Shown one piece after another: positions 54,901-64,000 of a stretch of 64,000 bases of DNA. This DNA is from Oreohelix idahoensis (Eukaryota > Mollusca > Gastropoda > Stylommatophora > Oreohelicidae), in NCBI GenBank assembly GCA_024509875.1, contig JAMPIV010019844.1:124001-188000 (forward strand), in the 5' to 3' direction. A program made the translations under genes and the position numbers. The notes below the pieces were generated by a model, which saw only the letters and a program-made list of their open reading frames with translations, had not been told where the DNA came from and did no database searches. Within the stretch, counting starts at the first letter, position 1; each line of letters opens with the position of its first letter.

Positions 54901-56177
54901 TCTAACTGACCATAATCCTATTAGAGTCAGACCTTATCCTATCCCTATACATTTTCAAGCACAGGTTGAGAAGGAGTTGGATGAGATGATAGATTTAAAA
55001 ATAATTGAACCATCCACTTCTGCATATTCTTCGCCGATGGTTATTGTTCGAAAAAAAGACAATAACATACGTCTTTGCGTTGACTATCGCAAATTGAATC
55101 AAGTTACGAAGTTTGATGCTGAACCTATGCCTTTACTAGAAGAGCTACTTACTAGGCTTTCTAAATCTCATTTTTTCACTAAACTTGATTTGTCTAAAGG
55201 ATATTGGCAAGTTCCTTTATCTGAACGCGCCAAACCAATTACGGCTTTTTCTACACCTAGAGGCCTTTTTCAATGGAATTTCATGCCTTTCGGCCTTATG
55301 AACGCACCAGCTACATTCGTACGCATGATGCGTCGAATCCTATCTTATCGGTCAGATGTCATTGCGTACCTAGACGACATCTGTCTTTTCAGCGATACTT
55401 GGGAAGATCACTATTCGGGGTTAGTTGAATTACTGTCTACTCTACGCGAGTATAACCTGACAGCGAAACCCTCTAAAGCCTGCATTGGTTTTAGCGAAAT
55501 TTCTTTCCTAGGCCATCGAGTTGGTCATGGTTTCCTAAAGACAGAGGACCATAATATCACTAAGATACTTAACATCTCTATTCCTAAGACTAAAAAGCAA
55601 GTGCGAAGTCTCTTCGGTCTTATTCAATTTTATGGAAGATTCATTCCGAATCTATCCTCTATCATGGCACCTCTTTCTACAAAAGAAAGGGTCGCCTAAT
55701 ATGGTCCACTGGTCACAGGAATGCCAATCCTCTTTGGATAAGATTAAAAATTTGTTTTCAACACCACCTATTTTAGTGTTACCTACTACAGATAAGACAT
55801 TTGTTCTTCGTAGTGACGCTTCATCCACTGGGATTGGAGCGGCACTAATGCAAGAGTACTCTGGAACTCTGCATCCTGTAATGTATATCTCCAGAAAACT
55901 TAATGCTGCAGAAAGGAATTATTCGGTTTTAGACCGTGAACTATTGGCTATGGTATGGTCAATTCTCAAACTACAAAGATTCCTTCTAGGCGCACATTTC
56001 ATAGTAGAAACCGACCAGAAAGCTCTTACAGCTATACAGAGTAAGAATTTGAAGAGCTCGAGGTCTACTCGATATGCAATTGCTCTTCAACCTTTTCATT
56101 TCTCAGTACGAGCTATCCGTGGATCAGATAATGTGATGGCAGACATTTTGTCTAGATGCCCACATGATTCCACCTAA
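51986..56177 (+). pseudogene. Gag-Pol of element 3, frameshifted
   Basis: The frame resumes in gag (RAALLRKYQLTEEGYR), continues through a basic Asn/Arg-rich stretch, CPQCKTLFEP...SCGHP, protease LFDSGC, integrase (H-H-C-C, DIIGPF, SDHGTQ, E in GMVERLNR, WKGPY) and reverse transcriptase (TKLDLSKGYW, YLDDICLF). It breaks at about 55679-55684, where five bases are missing relative to element 1, ending in STKERVA. RNase H continues in another frame (55685-56177: RSDASSTG, VLDRELLAMVW, TDQKALT). The open frame that begins at 51860 starts in the SINE-like insert and is not a true start. Confidence 0.9.
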
Positions 56178-56590
56178 CTGTTAGGTCTTGGATTTCTTAA
56201 CACATCTAAGTCTATAACAGTTCTTTCTCTATATCAAGATAGATACACATTGTAATTTGTAATATAGTGATTGTATCACTACTATCACTACGTTCATTGA
56301 TATATATTCACCGCTGTTCTTTGATGATTTTTCTTCTTTGTCAATCATGTACTTATAGTGCTTAAATATGAAATTGTTATATGCATTGTGACATTGCCAG
56401 CATTGTAGTATACGTTGGTGGCACCTCCCTGGAAATATTTATACTTAAGAGAAATGCTTTCTCTGAGATGTTGAGATATATTCTCACGAGTCCATCTATG
56501 ACTTTACCTTAATTTGACATTATAAATTGCTCTTATTAGTCATCTGCGCATTATTCGTGCATTATGAGCCTATTGTATGTTGCTCTCAGA
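56178..56590 (+). other. 3' untranslated part of element 3
   Basis: About 400 bases with no open frame. It has little similarity to the corresponding part of element 1. Confidence 0.5.
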
Positions 56591-56643
56591 TGAAAAAAAA
56601 ATTTAAAAATTTCATTTTTTTTTTCCCGGGGGTTGCGGTAGTC
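56591..56643 (+). promoter_or_regulatory. Polypurine tract and preceding A/T hairpin, element 3
   Basis: An A-run (56593-56601) and a T-run (56615-56624) can pair around an AT-rich loop, directly followed by CCCGGGGGTTGCGGTAGTC and the 3' LTR. It is less perfect than in elements 1 and 2, but order and spacing are the same. Confidence 0.5.
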
Positions 56644-58032
56644 TGTTACCAACAGATTACTGGTGACAATGAAGAGAGAGATTTATATATATAGGAAGAT
56701 ATTTATTTGTTTGTATACTTGTTATGTTTGGAAATATTTGGTAATAATATTTTGAGTCTGAGATTAGAACCCTAGTCAAAGGGCGAATACTCATGTTTTG
56801 CTTCGAGTGAAAGTAAATATATAGTCGCCCCACTTGAATATAGTTGAAAGGTTAACATTAGCGCATGCCCAATGAGACGAGGAGTCATCGTTGGCGCTTC
56901 CGTGATGACGGACGGATCTTGAAGGCTGTCGGACAAATGAGAGTCCGAAGTTTTTCATCATTGTGATTGATTCTGGGGAAGAGAGGAGTTTTCTCCCAGT
57001 ATACTATGATGGTCGATACTTCTCCCAGAATATGTATGTTAGTGTGCTAGTTACTTGTATTTCATGAACTTAAGGTAAAGAAGAAACATTTTCTAAAACT
57101 TTACCTAGGCCTAACGACGCCATAGATGTTATATCATCCATCTATATATTTGATGGATCGTATGTAGACGATTCCTGTACTAGCAGCACTATGAGTGGAC
57201 ATATGTAACATTCATTATGGGCATGGAAAACCCAAAGGCATTAGTTGAGCAAATGAACGGAACTTTCATTTATAGAGAGGATATCTTTTTGGATGAACGT
57301 CGCTCACTTGGACCGGCGCCATTTTGAATCCCACTGTTGGTCTGTTTGAATTGTCAATCGGAGAACGGAGATATCTTATTACCTGATGGCGATACCAGGA
57401 CCTACATTGTATTGAAGTCTACTCTTTGTTATTTGAGATTGTCAACCTTAAAAGAAAGACCCTGTTGAAGCTAAAGCCTAAAAGACTTAGCCTGAAAGAC
57501 GTAGTCAGCAGAGGGTCTGTAAGGGAGCATTGTGATGACCATTATTATTGTTAACTCAAACTGATGCTACTAGTCAGTGGAGGTATGAGACGATAGACTA
57601 TCATAAATATATATTTGCTCCTATCGTCCGATTATATTTTCATGCTATGAGATTGCCAAATTGCTGTTGCCACCCATTTGTCAAGTATCCAGTGATTTGT
57701 TGTGTCAACCTGTTCCAATGACTGTCAACCGTGCTGTCAGAGTGTGTGCCATTAAACTGTCTGAAACGTCTACAATAGTTCCAGTTATCATTGACTTCCA
57801 GCCGTGAGGGTATGAGTGTATTATTACCATTTTGTCAACTCTACAGAACCATTTATGCATTCGCGTATTGACACTCATACTAACACTCATTGTCAACAAT
57901 ACATTCTTGTCGGGGCCTCATTACGTTCCGTGACAAGGTGACCTATATGACCAACACTGTGCCGGGTTTGAGTTGACCACTTAATCTCATCAAGCCCTTA
58001 TTAACGTGGTGATCGAAAATTAGTCCATATCA
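56644..58032 (+). repeat. 3' LTR of element 3 (full, 1389 bp)
   Basis: Starts TGTTACCAAC and ends GTCCATATCA, immediately followed by the ACACC target duplication. The first 1339 bases match the left LTR. Confidence 0.93.
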
Positions 58033-58721
58033 ACACCCCACGGCCACATAAAAGATTAATTGGTGTCGTAGGACCAGTTCTAAACTGCACCCCTGCAACA
58101 ATTGTCTGATGAAGGTTATGGGCCCCTTTGATTGTCTAATGAATGCTATGGTCTCCTTCTAGGAAAAAAAATGTACATCAAAGCATAATTAACAATTTTA
58201 CATTTAAAATGTTAGGTTATACGAGGGGCGGTTGAAAAGTTTTGCACTTTAGTATGAAGGAGTCACGGCACGTACCTGGAAATTGGTGTGAACTTTAGTC
58301 CTTCTCTATGTATTCACCCCTCAAGGCAATGCACTTCTCCCATCTCTTCTTCACCTTCCTGATGCCCAGATTGTAGAACACCCCCGTCTGGGCCCGGAAC
58401 CACGTCTCTAGTTCAGTAATCAAGTCCTGGTCGTTAGAAAAACGACGTCCACGAAGTGGATTCAGGGTTCGTAGCGACCTGGAAAAACCTTGAAAAACCT
58501 GGAAAACGAAAAAAAAAATTCCAGGCCTTGAAAAGCCTGGAAAAATGTCTAAAAGCCTTGAATTTCCCGCATCGGACCTTGAAAAATAATACGAAATCGA
58601 AAGTTCGTTACTTTGTGTCCATTTTTTGGTTATTGATGGTATTTTTCGCAACAACAGACGCGACGAGTCTAAAAATAAATCTGCGTTTACGCCATTAACG
58701 CAAAGTGCCGAAAACGAAACC

Positions 58722-58865
58722 GCCGAAAACTTCTGGAAAAGGGAATTGCGCAAAGGGAAGTAAAAATTGTAAAGTTACCGTACAATTTTTACTTCCCTTT
58801 GCGCAAAGTACCCGTACAATTTTTACTTCCCTTTGCGCATTAAATCCATTTCCAGAAGTTTTCGG
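58722..58865. repeat. Palindrome with nested repeats
   Basis: Outer arms GCCGAAAACTTCTGGAAA and its inverse; inner arms contain GCGCAAAGGGAAGTAAAAAT and two inverse copies of it in tandem. Could fold into a long hairpin; may be a small MITE. Confidence 0.8.
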
Positions 58866-58993
58866 CATCACATCTGTCAAATCACTGTAATTAGAATAAA
58901 TGAAAATCAGCAATTTTGTGGATAGGCCTATGTTATTTAAAAAATTAAAAAAAAAATTAAATTAAATTTAAAAAAAAAATCTAAACAAACAAA

Positions 58994-59026
58994 GGGGAGG
59001 GGGCGGGAGTGGGGGGGGTGAGGGGG
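58994..59026 (+). repeat. G-rich tract
   Basis: Five G-runs of 3 to 8 within 33 bases, a G-quadruplex-type pattern. Confidence 0.75.
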
Positions 59027-59319
59027 TAAAGGTCTCCAGTTAGATATTTAATAGATTTTAACTTATCATAAGTATTACCCTCCCAATTACTATATATATT
59101 ACCTTTTGTTCTAGTTAAATATTGGTTGACTGTATTATGTATGCGTTTAGAATTTTGAATTGGTAAATATACATAGCTTAGGCCTACTCATAAGTTATTT
59201 GTGTTCCTTTTTTTTTTTTTTTTTTTTAAACTAACACTACTAGGAGACCTACAGATGTGACATCATTTGTGACCAAGGAAAAAACTCTTGAGAGCTGAGA
59301 TTATTTGGACTCTTTTTTT

Positions 59320-60120
59320 TTTCAGTGAAAAGTCACCATAGTTTTAATTCAAATTTCATACGCAACAAGGGACATATTCTCTTCTGTGGTAGTTTTGATT
59401 CAGCCTTCAGCTTTATTTCAAGACCTGAAATTCAGATTGGTGCATTTGGAACAGTAGCGGAAAATATGAAGCATTTTCCTGTAGCACTGAAGAAAAAAAA
59501 ACTCAAATTGAAAAAGACAAATCATTCTGTGTTTTGTGCGACAGAAGATAAGGCATGCCAACAGTCACCTTATTTAGATTTAACCTTATATCCACTGTTC
59601 ACTCCAATGATAATATAAATAAGACAGTTAGAAAGACAAATTCTTTAGGGCAGAACAATTCAGAAGCCAGTGCTTGCAGAAAAATACAGCAAAAGTATGG
59701 GAGGTGTGGAAACTTCAGCCAACTAGGTGCAAGCTACCCCTACCCACACAGATCCTATTTTTATATTATTTCTTAGTTGAAACTGCCCTGGTCAATGGGC
59801 ACATAACCTACAACACTGCCAACTCTACAAAAAAAGATCAAAGCGAAGATCAGGATGTCAGTATGACTTATTGAACCTGCTATTCTTCGACGCAATGTGA
59901 CACCTTGAAAACCACAGATCACAACAACATGACTTACTGAGCACCACTTCATTGATAAATATGAAAGGGCAATGTACAAACCAGACTGTAAAGTATGTAA
60001 GGCTGCAGGGAACAGAAGCCAGACTTGCATGTACTGCCTAGATTGCAATGTACCTCTATGCCTGATACCCTGCTTCATGTTATAGCACACAGTCAAGGAT
60101 TATCAACGTGGATCGTTGAC
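59320..60120 (+). pseudogene. PiggyBac-type transposase C-terminal remnant
   Basis: Decayed + strand coding. AFGTVAENMKHFPVALKKKK resembles the CGTxRxNRxGFP-type block. Around 59950-60090 a cysteine-rich end reads CKVCKAAGNRSQTCMYCLDC followed by NVPLCLIPCF and a YHT-like word after a stop, the pattern of the piggyBac C-terminal zinc-binding region. Multiple stops. Only the last third or so of a transposase is present. Confidence 0.68.
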
Positions 60121-60184
60121 AAAGACTCTTGCAGAGGCCTACAGCTACAACTTCAACCCCAGTTAATGAAAAAAGCAGCTCAGA

Positions 60185-60650
60185 CTCCAACTCATCATCA
60201 TCATCAGTTGCCATCTCCACAACGAAGGTTGGCTGTAATGGATCTCCAACGTCTTCTGTCTCTTGTCTTGGTGGTACACTCTGATAGACTCTTTCCCGTC
60301 CATCTCTTGATGTTCTCTTCCCACTTATAGCGCTGTCTTCCCCTTGCACGTTTGCCTTCAACTCTCCCTTCTGTTATGGTCTTCTGCAAGGTGTTATGCC
60401 TTTTTATGTGGCCAAAGTATTTTAGCTGCCGAACTTTGACCTCTCTCATTAGTTCTCTTTTCATACCTAGATTTTCTAGGACCTCCTTATTTGTTTTATC
60501 TCTTTCCATGAGATACGCCCCATTCTTCTATATATCCACATTTCAAGAGCCCCAATTCTTTCTTCCAAATGCTTATTCATCGTCCATGTTTCTGCACCAT
60601 ACAGAAATGCAGAATATATATAACACTTTATGATTCTCAGTTTTAAGTTC
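60185..60650 (-). mobile_element. LINE family E C-terminal fragment
   Basis: - strand frame 60204-60509 reads KVRQLKYFGHIKRHNTLQKT, GKRARGRQRYKWEENIKRW and SLSECTTKTRDRRRW, followed by a (GAT)n tail at about 60190-60205. Upstream pieces (plus-strand 60520-60650) match the preceding part of a LINE protein with frame breaks. Same family as 36215-36490. Confidence 0.78.
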
Positions 60651-61214
60651 CAACTAGAGGTACTTAACTACTCAAACATTTACAAACGCTCATTGTCAGA
60701 TGCCACAGACGCAGAATACATTCAAAAAAGACAAACACGAAAAATACAGTTTTTTTTTTAAACATTTTATTCCAATTTTATTAGCCTTTTATGTTGATAT
60801 ACGTGGTTAATCGTTAAATCAATACGTCAATCAAGCTTATTTTATTCATTACCATCCATGTCACTAACATTTTATTGTGCTGATGTTGAACAAATTCACT
60901 AAAAACTTGGAAAAGATGTCTGTTTTTCAATCTTTTATGAATTTTTTAAAAAAAAGTTCTTTTTAAAGAAATCTGCAAACACCCTTGGTAATGGGAGACG
61001 GTAATGCTCCGGATTGCTGATCAGCAAAGTGATAATTATATCTGAGAAAATTAGATGAGGAAAATATTAGAGTTTCCCATCCTTGAAAATCACGTGCTGG
61101 ACCTGGAAAAACCTGGAAAAAGCCTGGAAAATGCTTGAAGAAATTTGCTATGAACCCTGTGGATTCTTCATATTTGGAAACAGGAAGAAGTCACTCGGTG
61201 CCAAGTCCGGTGAG

Positions 61215-62754
61215 TGTAAAATTTCTTTCCCACTGTAAAGCTCCACTATCAATCACTGTAGCATGTTGTTTGTGGTGCCACTACTGTATGTGTCCATTGT
61301 AGTGTACAGAGTTGTTGAGATCAGGCATGCTCCAGTCTACCCAGCTGTAAATGGGTAACTCACCCTAGTCCTAAGTTAGGGAAGGCAAAGGCAGCTGTAA
61401 ACAGTAGTTTCCCTCTAAGGCTCCAGGGGAAGCAGGCCCTAAACTTGGTCACTTCAACCGACGCAGGATGGTGTATATATGGGTAGAAGGGTAGAGTGTG
61501 ATTAACGCGAATGGTGTACTGTTCGTGTTCTGACCAATCTAAACACTCATTCACTTGTGTCTACAAGGCACCAATGCAGACTGCTGGAATCTTTGTTTAC
61601 ACAGTTTATTTGGACGCTCACACTGGGACATAACGAGTAAATCATGGGTATGTTGACATATCAATTTGCAGGCATACATAGTAGATCCTATGTCATGGCA
61701 CATTCATAAATAATAGGTAGTACATCAATGGCCGCATCCCCTATCTGACTAAGCGCGTCAGTGAAGGCGGATCGGTAAGTAACTAAAGTTGCTTTATATT
61801 CACAGTTTATCATATTGTGAAACCACGATAAGGGGTTTCTATCAAAATTGAGATCTCCTTGCCACTGTCCGAATAATAAGATACATGTCCCGTTCTTTGG
61901 ACAGTGATACAAAAATATGATGACAGGAATGCAACATGGCCGCCTACCTGAGTTGTCGCTCACTCGCTCACAGGAGGATATATATATAAGCCAAAGTTAA
62001 TTTGCAATACATATGCATAATTTCATAAAGTTCCTCCACACAGATCTACCGTAATCCAGTTACCTCACGTAGATATAATTACAGTATGGAGCCTGTCATC
62101 TCCGTCGATACAAACTTGACCCTAGCGTTGCGAAGCACAAAATTCCCGCTAGGCCTAACCGACCTGAGATCATCAAAACAGGGACTGGAATTACCTGGAG
62201 TCCGAATCATACATGGTACCGTACATTAGGAGAGTCTCTAACACAACTCTAGTAGAGACACAATCTCCTATAGAAGAAAAACCACTTCATAAAGCATTTT
62301 TACTGAAGAATCTACCAGCCCTGGAAAAATGCGTAACCGCCATTGTCACGGTACATCGGAACTCATCACGACTAGACAAGACAACTCCTACTTCCGCTAG
62401 AGCGGTGTAACAAGAATATAGTCCTGCCTACCCATCCAAAATATACAATATAGGACTGATTCTACTTGTACTAATAATATGTAATACATATGAGTTCAGG
62501 CCATAAACATAATAAGCAAATTAATCTATTTTCTGGCCCTAAGAAATAGGTACGGACAAGGGTGTCATATCCATGCGCCGAATTAATATCAAGAACGATT
62601 ACTCCTATAATCAACAGGGTAAAACAATTATGGATTATCTAGCCTTCCCCATAGACAGCATTTTCATACACAAATGAATGAATGTCTATATTTTTTCCAA
62701 ATTAAATAGCCATATCGATTTTTGTAATATGTGCGTCAAAATATGCACGCAACA
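61215..62754 (-). mobile_element. Solo LTR in mariner 2
   Basis: 1540 bp beginning TGTAAAATTTC and ending GCACGCAACA on the + strand, flanked by GTGAG on both sides (61210-61214, 62755-62759). TG...CA ends, a 5-bp duplication and lack of coding sequence are what recombination between two LTRs leaves. In - sense it starts TGTTGCGTGC, similar to the TGTTAC start of the three Gmr1-like LTRs, so strand and family are inferred. Short frames inside (61688-61963, 62213-62410) are unrecognised. Confidence 0.75.
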
Positions 62755-63276
62755 GTGAGAATGCTGGATGGGGCATGATTTCATACCCGCACTGCTGGGC
62801 AAGGACGATGGAGCCATGAGCTGCATGAGCCGGCGCATTGTCCTGAAGCAGACGAACGCCTCTGGACAGCATCCCGTGTCTTTTGCGCTTCATTTCTTCT
62901 CGTAACTTCTGGAGAAGGCTTTGGTAGTACGTGGAGTTGATAGTACGGCACGAGGAAGGTAGTCGGTGAGTATTACCCCGCGGCAGTCCCAAAAGACGGT
63001 GAGCATGACCTTTCCCGCAGAGGGTACCGTCTTTGCCTTCTTTGGTGGTGGCGAACAGGAATGTTTCCATTGTTTGCTCTGGTTTTTAGTCTCGGGGTCA
63101 TAGAAATGCTCCCAACATTCGTCCACAGTGACCAGTCTACGAAAAAAATCATCTTCGTCAGCATTGCAAATGTCCAACATCTGTGCGGATGTTTCGGCTC
63201 GATGCTCCTTTTGTCCATGACACCGCTTCCTACACAACTGAACCAGTTTCCCGCCAATTTCTCTTTCACACGGCAC
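62702..63276 (-). pseudogene. Mariner 2 transposase fragments
   Basis: Pieces in several frames: VTVDECWEHFYDPETK (first catalytic Asp), then VPSAGKVMLTVFWD, LLQDNAPAHAA (second Asp) and IMPHPAFS up to the LTR insertion at 62755. The third block SPDLAPSDFF lies at 61167-61214 and the C-terminus (WFRAQTGVFYNLGIRKVKKR) at 58295-58463. The N-terminal DNA-binding part is mostly missing. Inactive. Confidence 0.85.
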
Positions 63277-63466
63277 CCCGCGCGCGCCATGTACACGCAG
63301 GAAATGTAAACCAATAGTATGTCTTTACAATGATACACAGCAATCCTGCCTGTCTTAACGCTTTCTTAGTAAAGTGCAAAACTTTTCGACCGCCCCTCGT
63401 ATACACAGCCCCCTAGAATCCATTCAGGGACCCTTGGACCACAGGTTAAGAAACCCTGAGTTAAAT

Positions 63467-63894
63467 CAGCAACTCTAGTCAAGAATCCATGTCATTAATA
63501 ACAGAATGAACACTGCCTAAACTTGTTCCTTTTGTTTCCTGTGGCTTGTTATTCCATTACATAGACATCTGTCTTGGCAATGCAAAGGAAAGACATTTTT
63601 ATTTATTTATTTAACTGTATGATGTCCAGCTTAACTTGTGTGACAGAAATGTTTCATTTTTTTAATGAAGTATTTACTTACGATGATCATATTACCATCT
63701 GGTGTTCCACTATACAATTGAGTTTCCATCACTGCATTGAAATATATTAAACCTTATTTTTAAAAATCATTGAGTGCATGCTTCCTTGTTTTACTTATGT
63801 CAGACTGGTTGAAATGTTGTCAGGCTTGTGCTGTTAACTTGATTGCATGGATGCACATAATTTAAAAAAAAAAAAGTTACAGACTTTCATAAAT
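63467..63894. other. Intergenic, nothing recognised
   Basis: AT-rich sequence right of the outer hAT element. No feature recognised. Confidence 0.4.
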
Positions 63895-64000
63895 ATATGC
63901 TTGCGCAAATGGTATGACAAAGTCACTGTTGCAGAACTGATGACAAGAAACAGATGAGTGCCAATGCCAATGGAATAGGAGACGAGATGCAGACCGTGGC
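63895..64000 (+). mobile_element. LINE family D fragment at window edge
   Basis: Reads RKWYDKVTVAELMTRNR, a stop, then VPMPME, the same C-terminal block as 26281-26483 on the opposite strand. Cut by the window end. Confidence 0.65.

Larger units (their letters stand above)
48254..58032 (+). mobile_element. Gmr1-like LTR retrotransposon 3, disrupted
   Basis: A + strand element flanked by ACACC (48249-48253 and 58033-58037). LTRs start TGTTACCAAC; the right copy is full (1389 bp, ending CCATATCA), the left lacks its last 50 bases. A deletion joins the left LTR at 49592 directly to gag, removing primer site and leader. Gag carries two insertions (a LINE copy and a SINE-like element), and pol has a small deletion. 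LTRs differ at roughly a dozen positions by eye in 1339 bases. It is closely related in protein to element 1, yet the LTRs are dissimilar. Confidence 0.93.
58464..61158. mobile_element. hAT-like element inside mariner 2
   Basis: 2695 bp with inverted ends AGGGTTCGTAGC and AGGGTTCATAGC (inverse) and an exact 8-bp target duplication GTGGATTC (58456-58463, 61159-61166). CCTGGAAAA words are repeated near both ends (58478-58555, 61100-61138). No hAT transposase is recognised. It contains a piggyBac relic, a LINE fragment, a palindrome and a G-rich tract. Confidence 0.85.
58222..63399 (-). mobile_element. Mariner transposon 2, broken by two nested insertions
   Basis: Inverted ends CGAGGGGCGGTTGAAAAGTT and CGAGGGGCGGTCGAAAAGTT (inverse), about 30 bp with one mismatch, flanked by TA (58220-58221, 63400-63401). 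Its own sequence is 58222-58463, about 61167-61214 and 62760-63399, roughly 930 bp; the rest is a hAT element and a solo LTR. It differs from mariner 1 in ends and protein. Confidence 0.9.
47120..63458. mobile_element. Non-autonomous hAT element, expanded by nested insertions
   Basis: Ends are CAGGGCTTCTTAACCT at 47120 and its inverse AGGTTAAGAAACCCTG at 63458 (one mismatch). The 8-bp flanks are TGTTAAAT (47112-47119) and AGTTAAAT (63459-63466), seven of eight equal. The subterminal GGACCCCTTTGATTGT words and CCACAGGTTAAGAA end are typical of hAT repeats. Its own sequence is only about 1.4 kb (47120-48253, about 58033-58221, 63400-63458); the rest is element 3 and mariner 2 with their own inserts. 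Confidence 0.78.

Overview
This window is animal nuclear DNA. It is intron-rich, AT-rich between genes and densely packed with transposable elements. The only host gene I recognise is the 3' half of TUBGCP2 (gamma-tubulin complex component 2) on the + strand. Eleven exons between 1252 and 39474 splice, with every phase consistent, into 445 codons and a stop; the 5' exons lie to the left of the window. The mix of Gmr1-like Ty3/gypsy elements, endonuclease-type LINEs, tRNA-derived SINEs, mariner, hAT and piggyBac relics suits a marine invertebrate, perhaps a mollusc. That placement is inference only.

Layout. 1-2070: intron and two exons joined by a probable U12-type AT-AC intron. 2071-16973: a 14.9 kb intron holding two Gmr1-like LTR retrotransposons on the - strand. 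The first has an intact 1643-residue Gag-Pol and near-identical LTRs; the second is a deletion derivative with a 5-bp target duplication. 16974-39474: the remaining exons, with introns carrying LINE relics, a RNase H-bearing LINE that landed against a splice acceptor, a Harbinger-like DNA transposon inside that LINE, a mariner, two TTAA-flanked elements and a 27-bp minisatellite. 39475-40370: 3' UTR and polyadenylation signals.

40371-64000: no host gene found. It holds a full-length LINE with an intact 1064-residue ORF and 9-bp target duplication, a 5'-truncated LINE with a 15-bp duplication, and a non-autonomous hAT element (47120-63458) that has become a nest. Inside it sit a third Gmr1-like element (itself hit by a LINE copy and a SINE-like insert) and a mariner, which was in turn hit by another hAT element and by a solo LTR. 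Most levels have readable target-site duplications, so the order of events can be worked out.

The main points for follow-up are the AT-AC intron, a hairpin directly before the polypurine tract shared by three Gmr1-like elements, the mosaic end of one LTR, an apparently intact retroelement and LINE, and the insertion that duplicated a TUBGCP2 splice acceptor. All coordinates, identities and repeat counts were read by eye.
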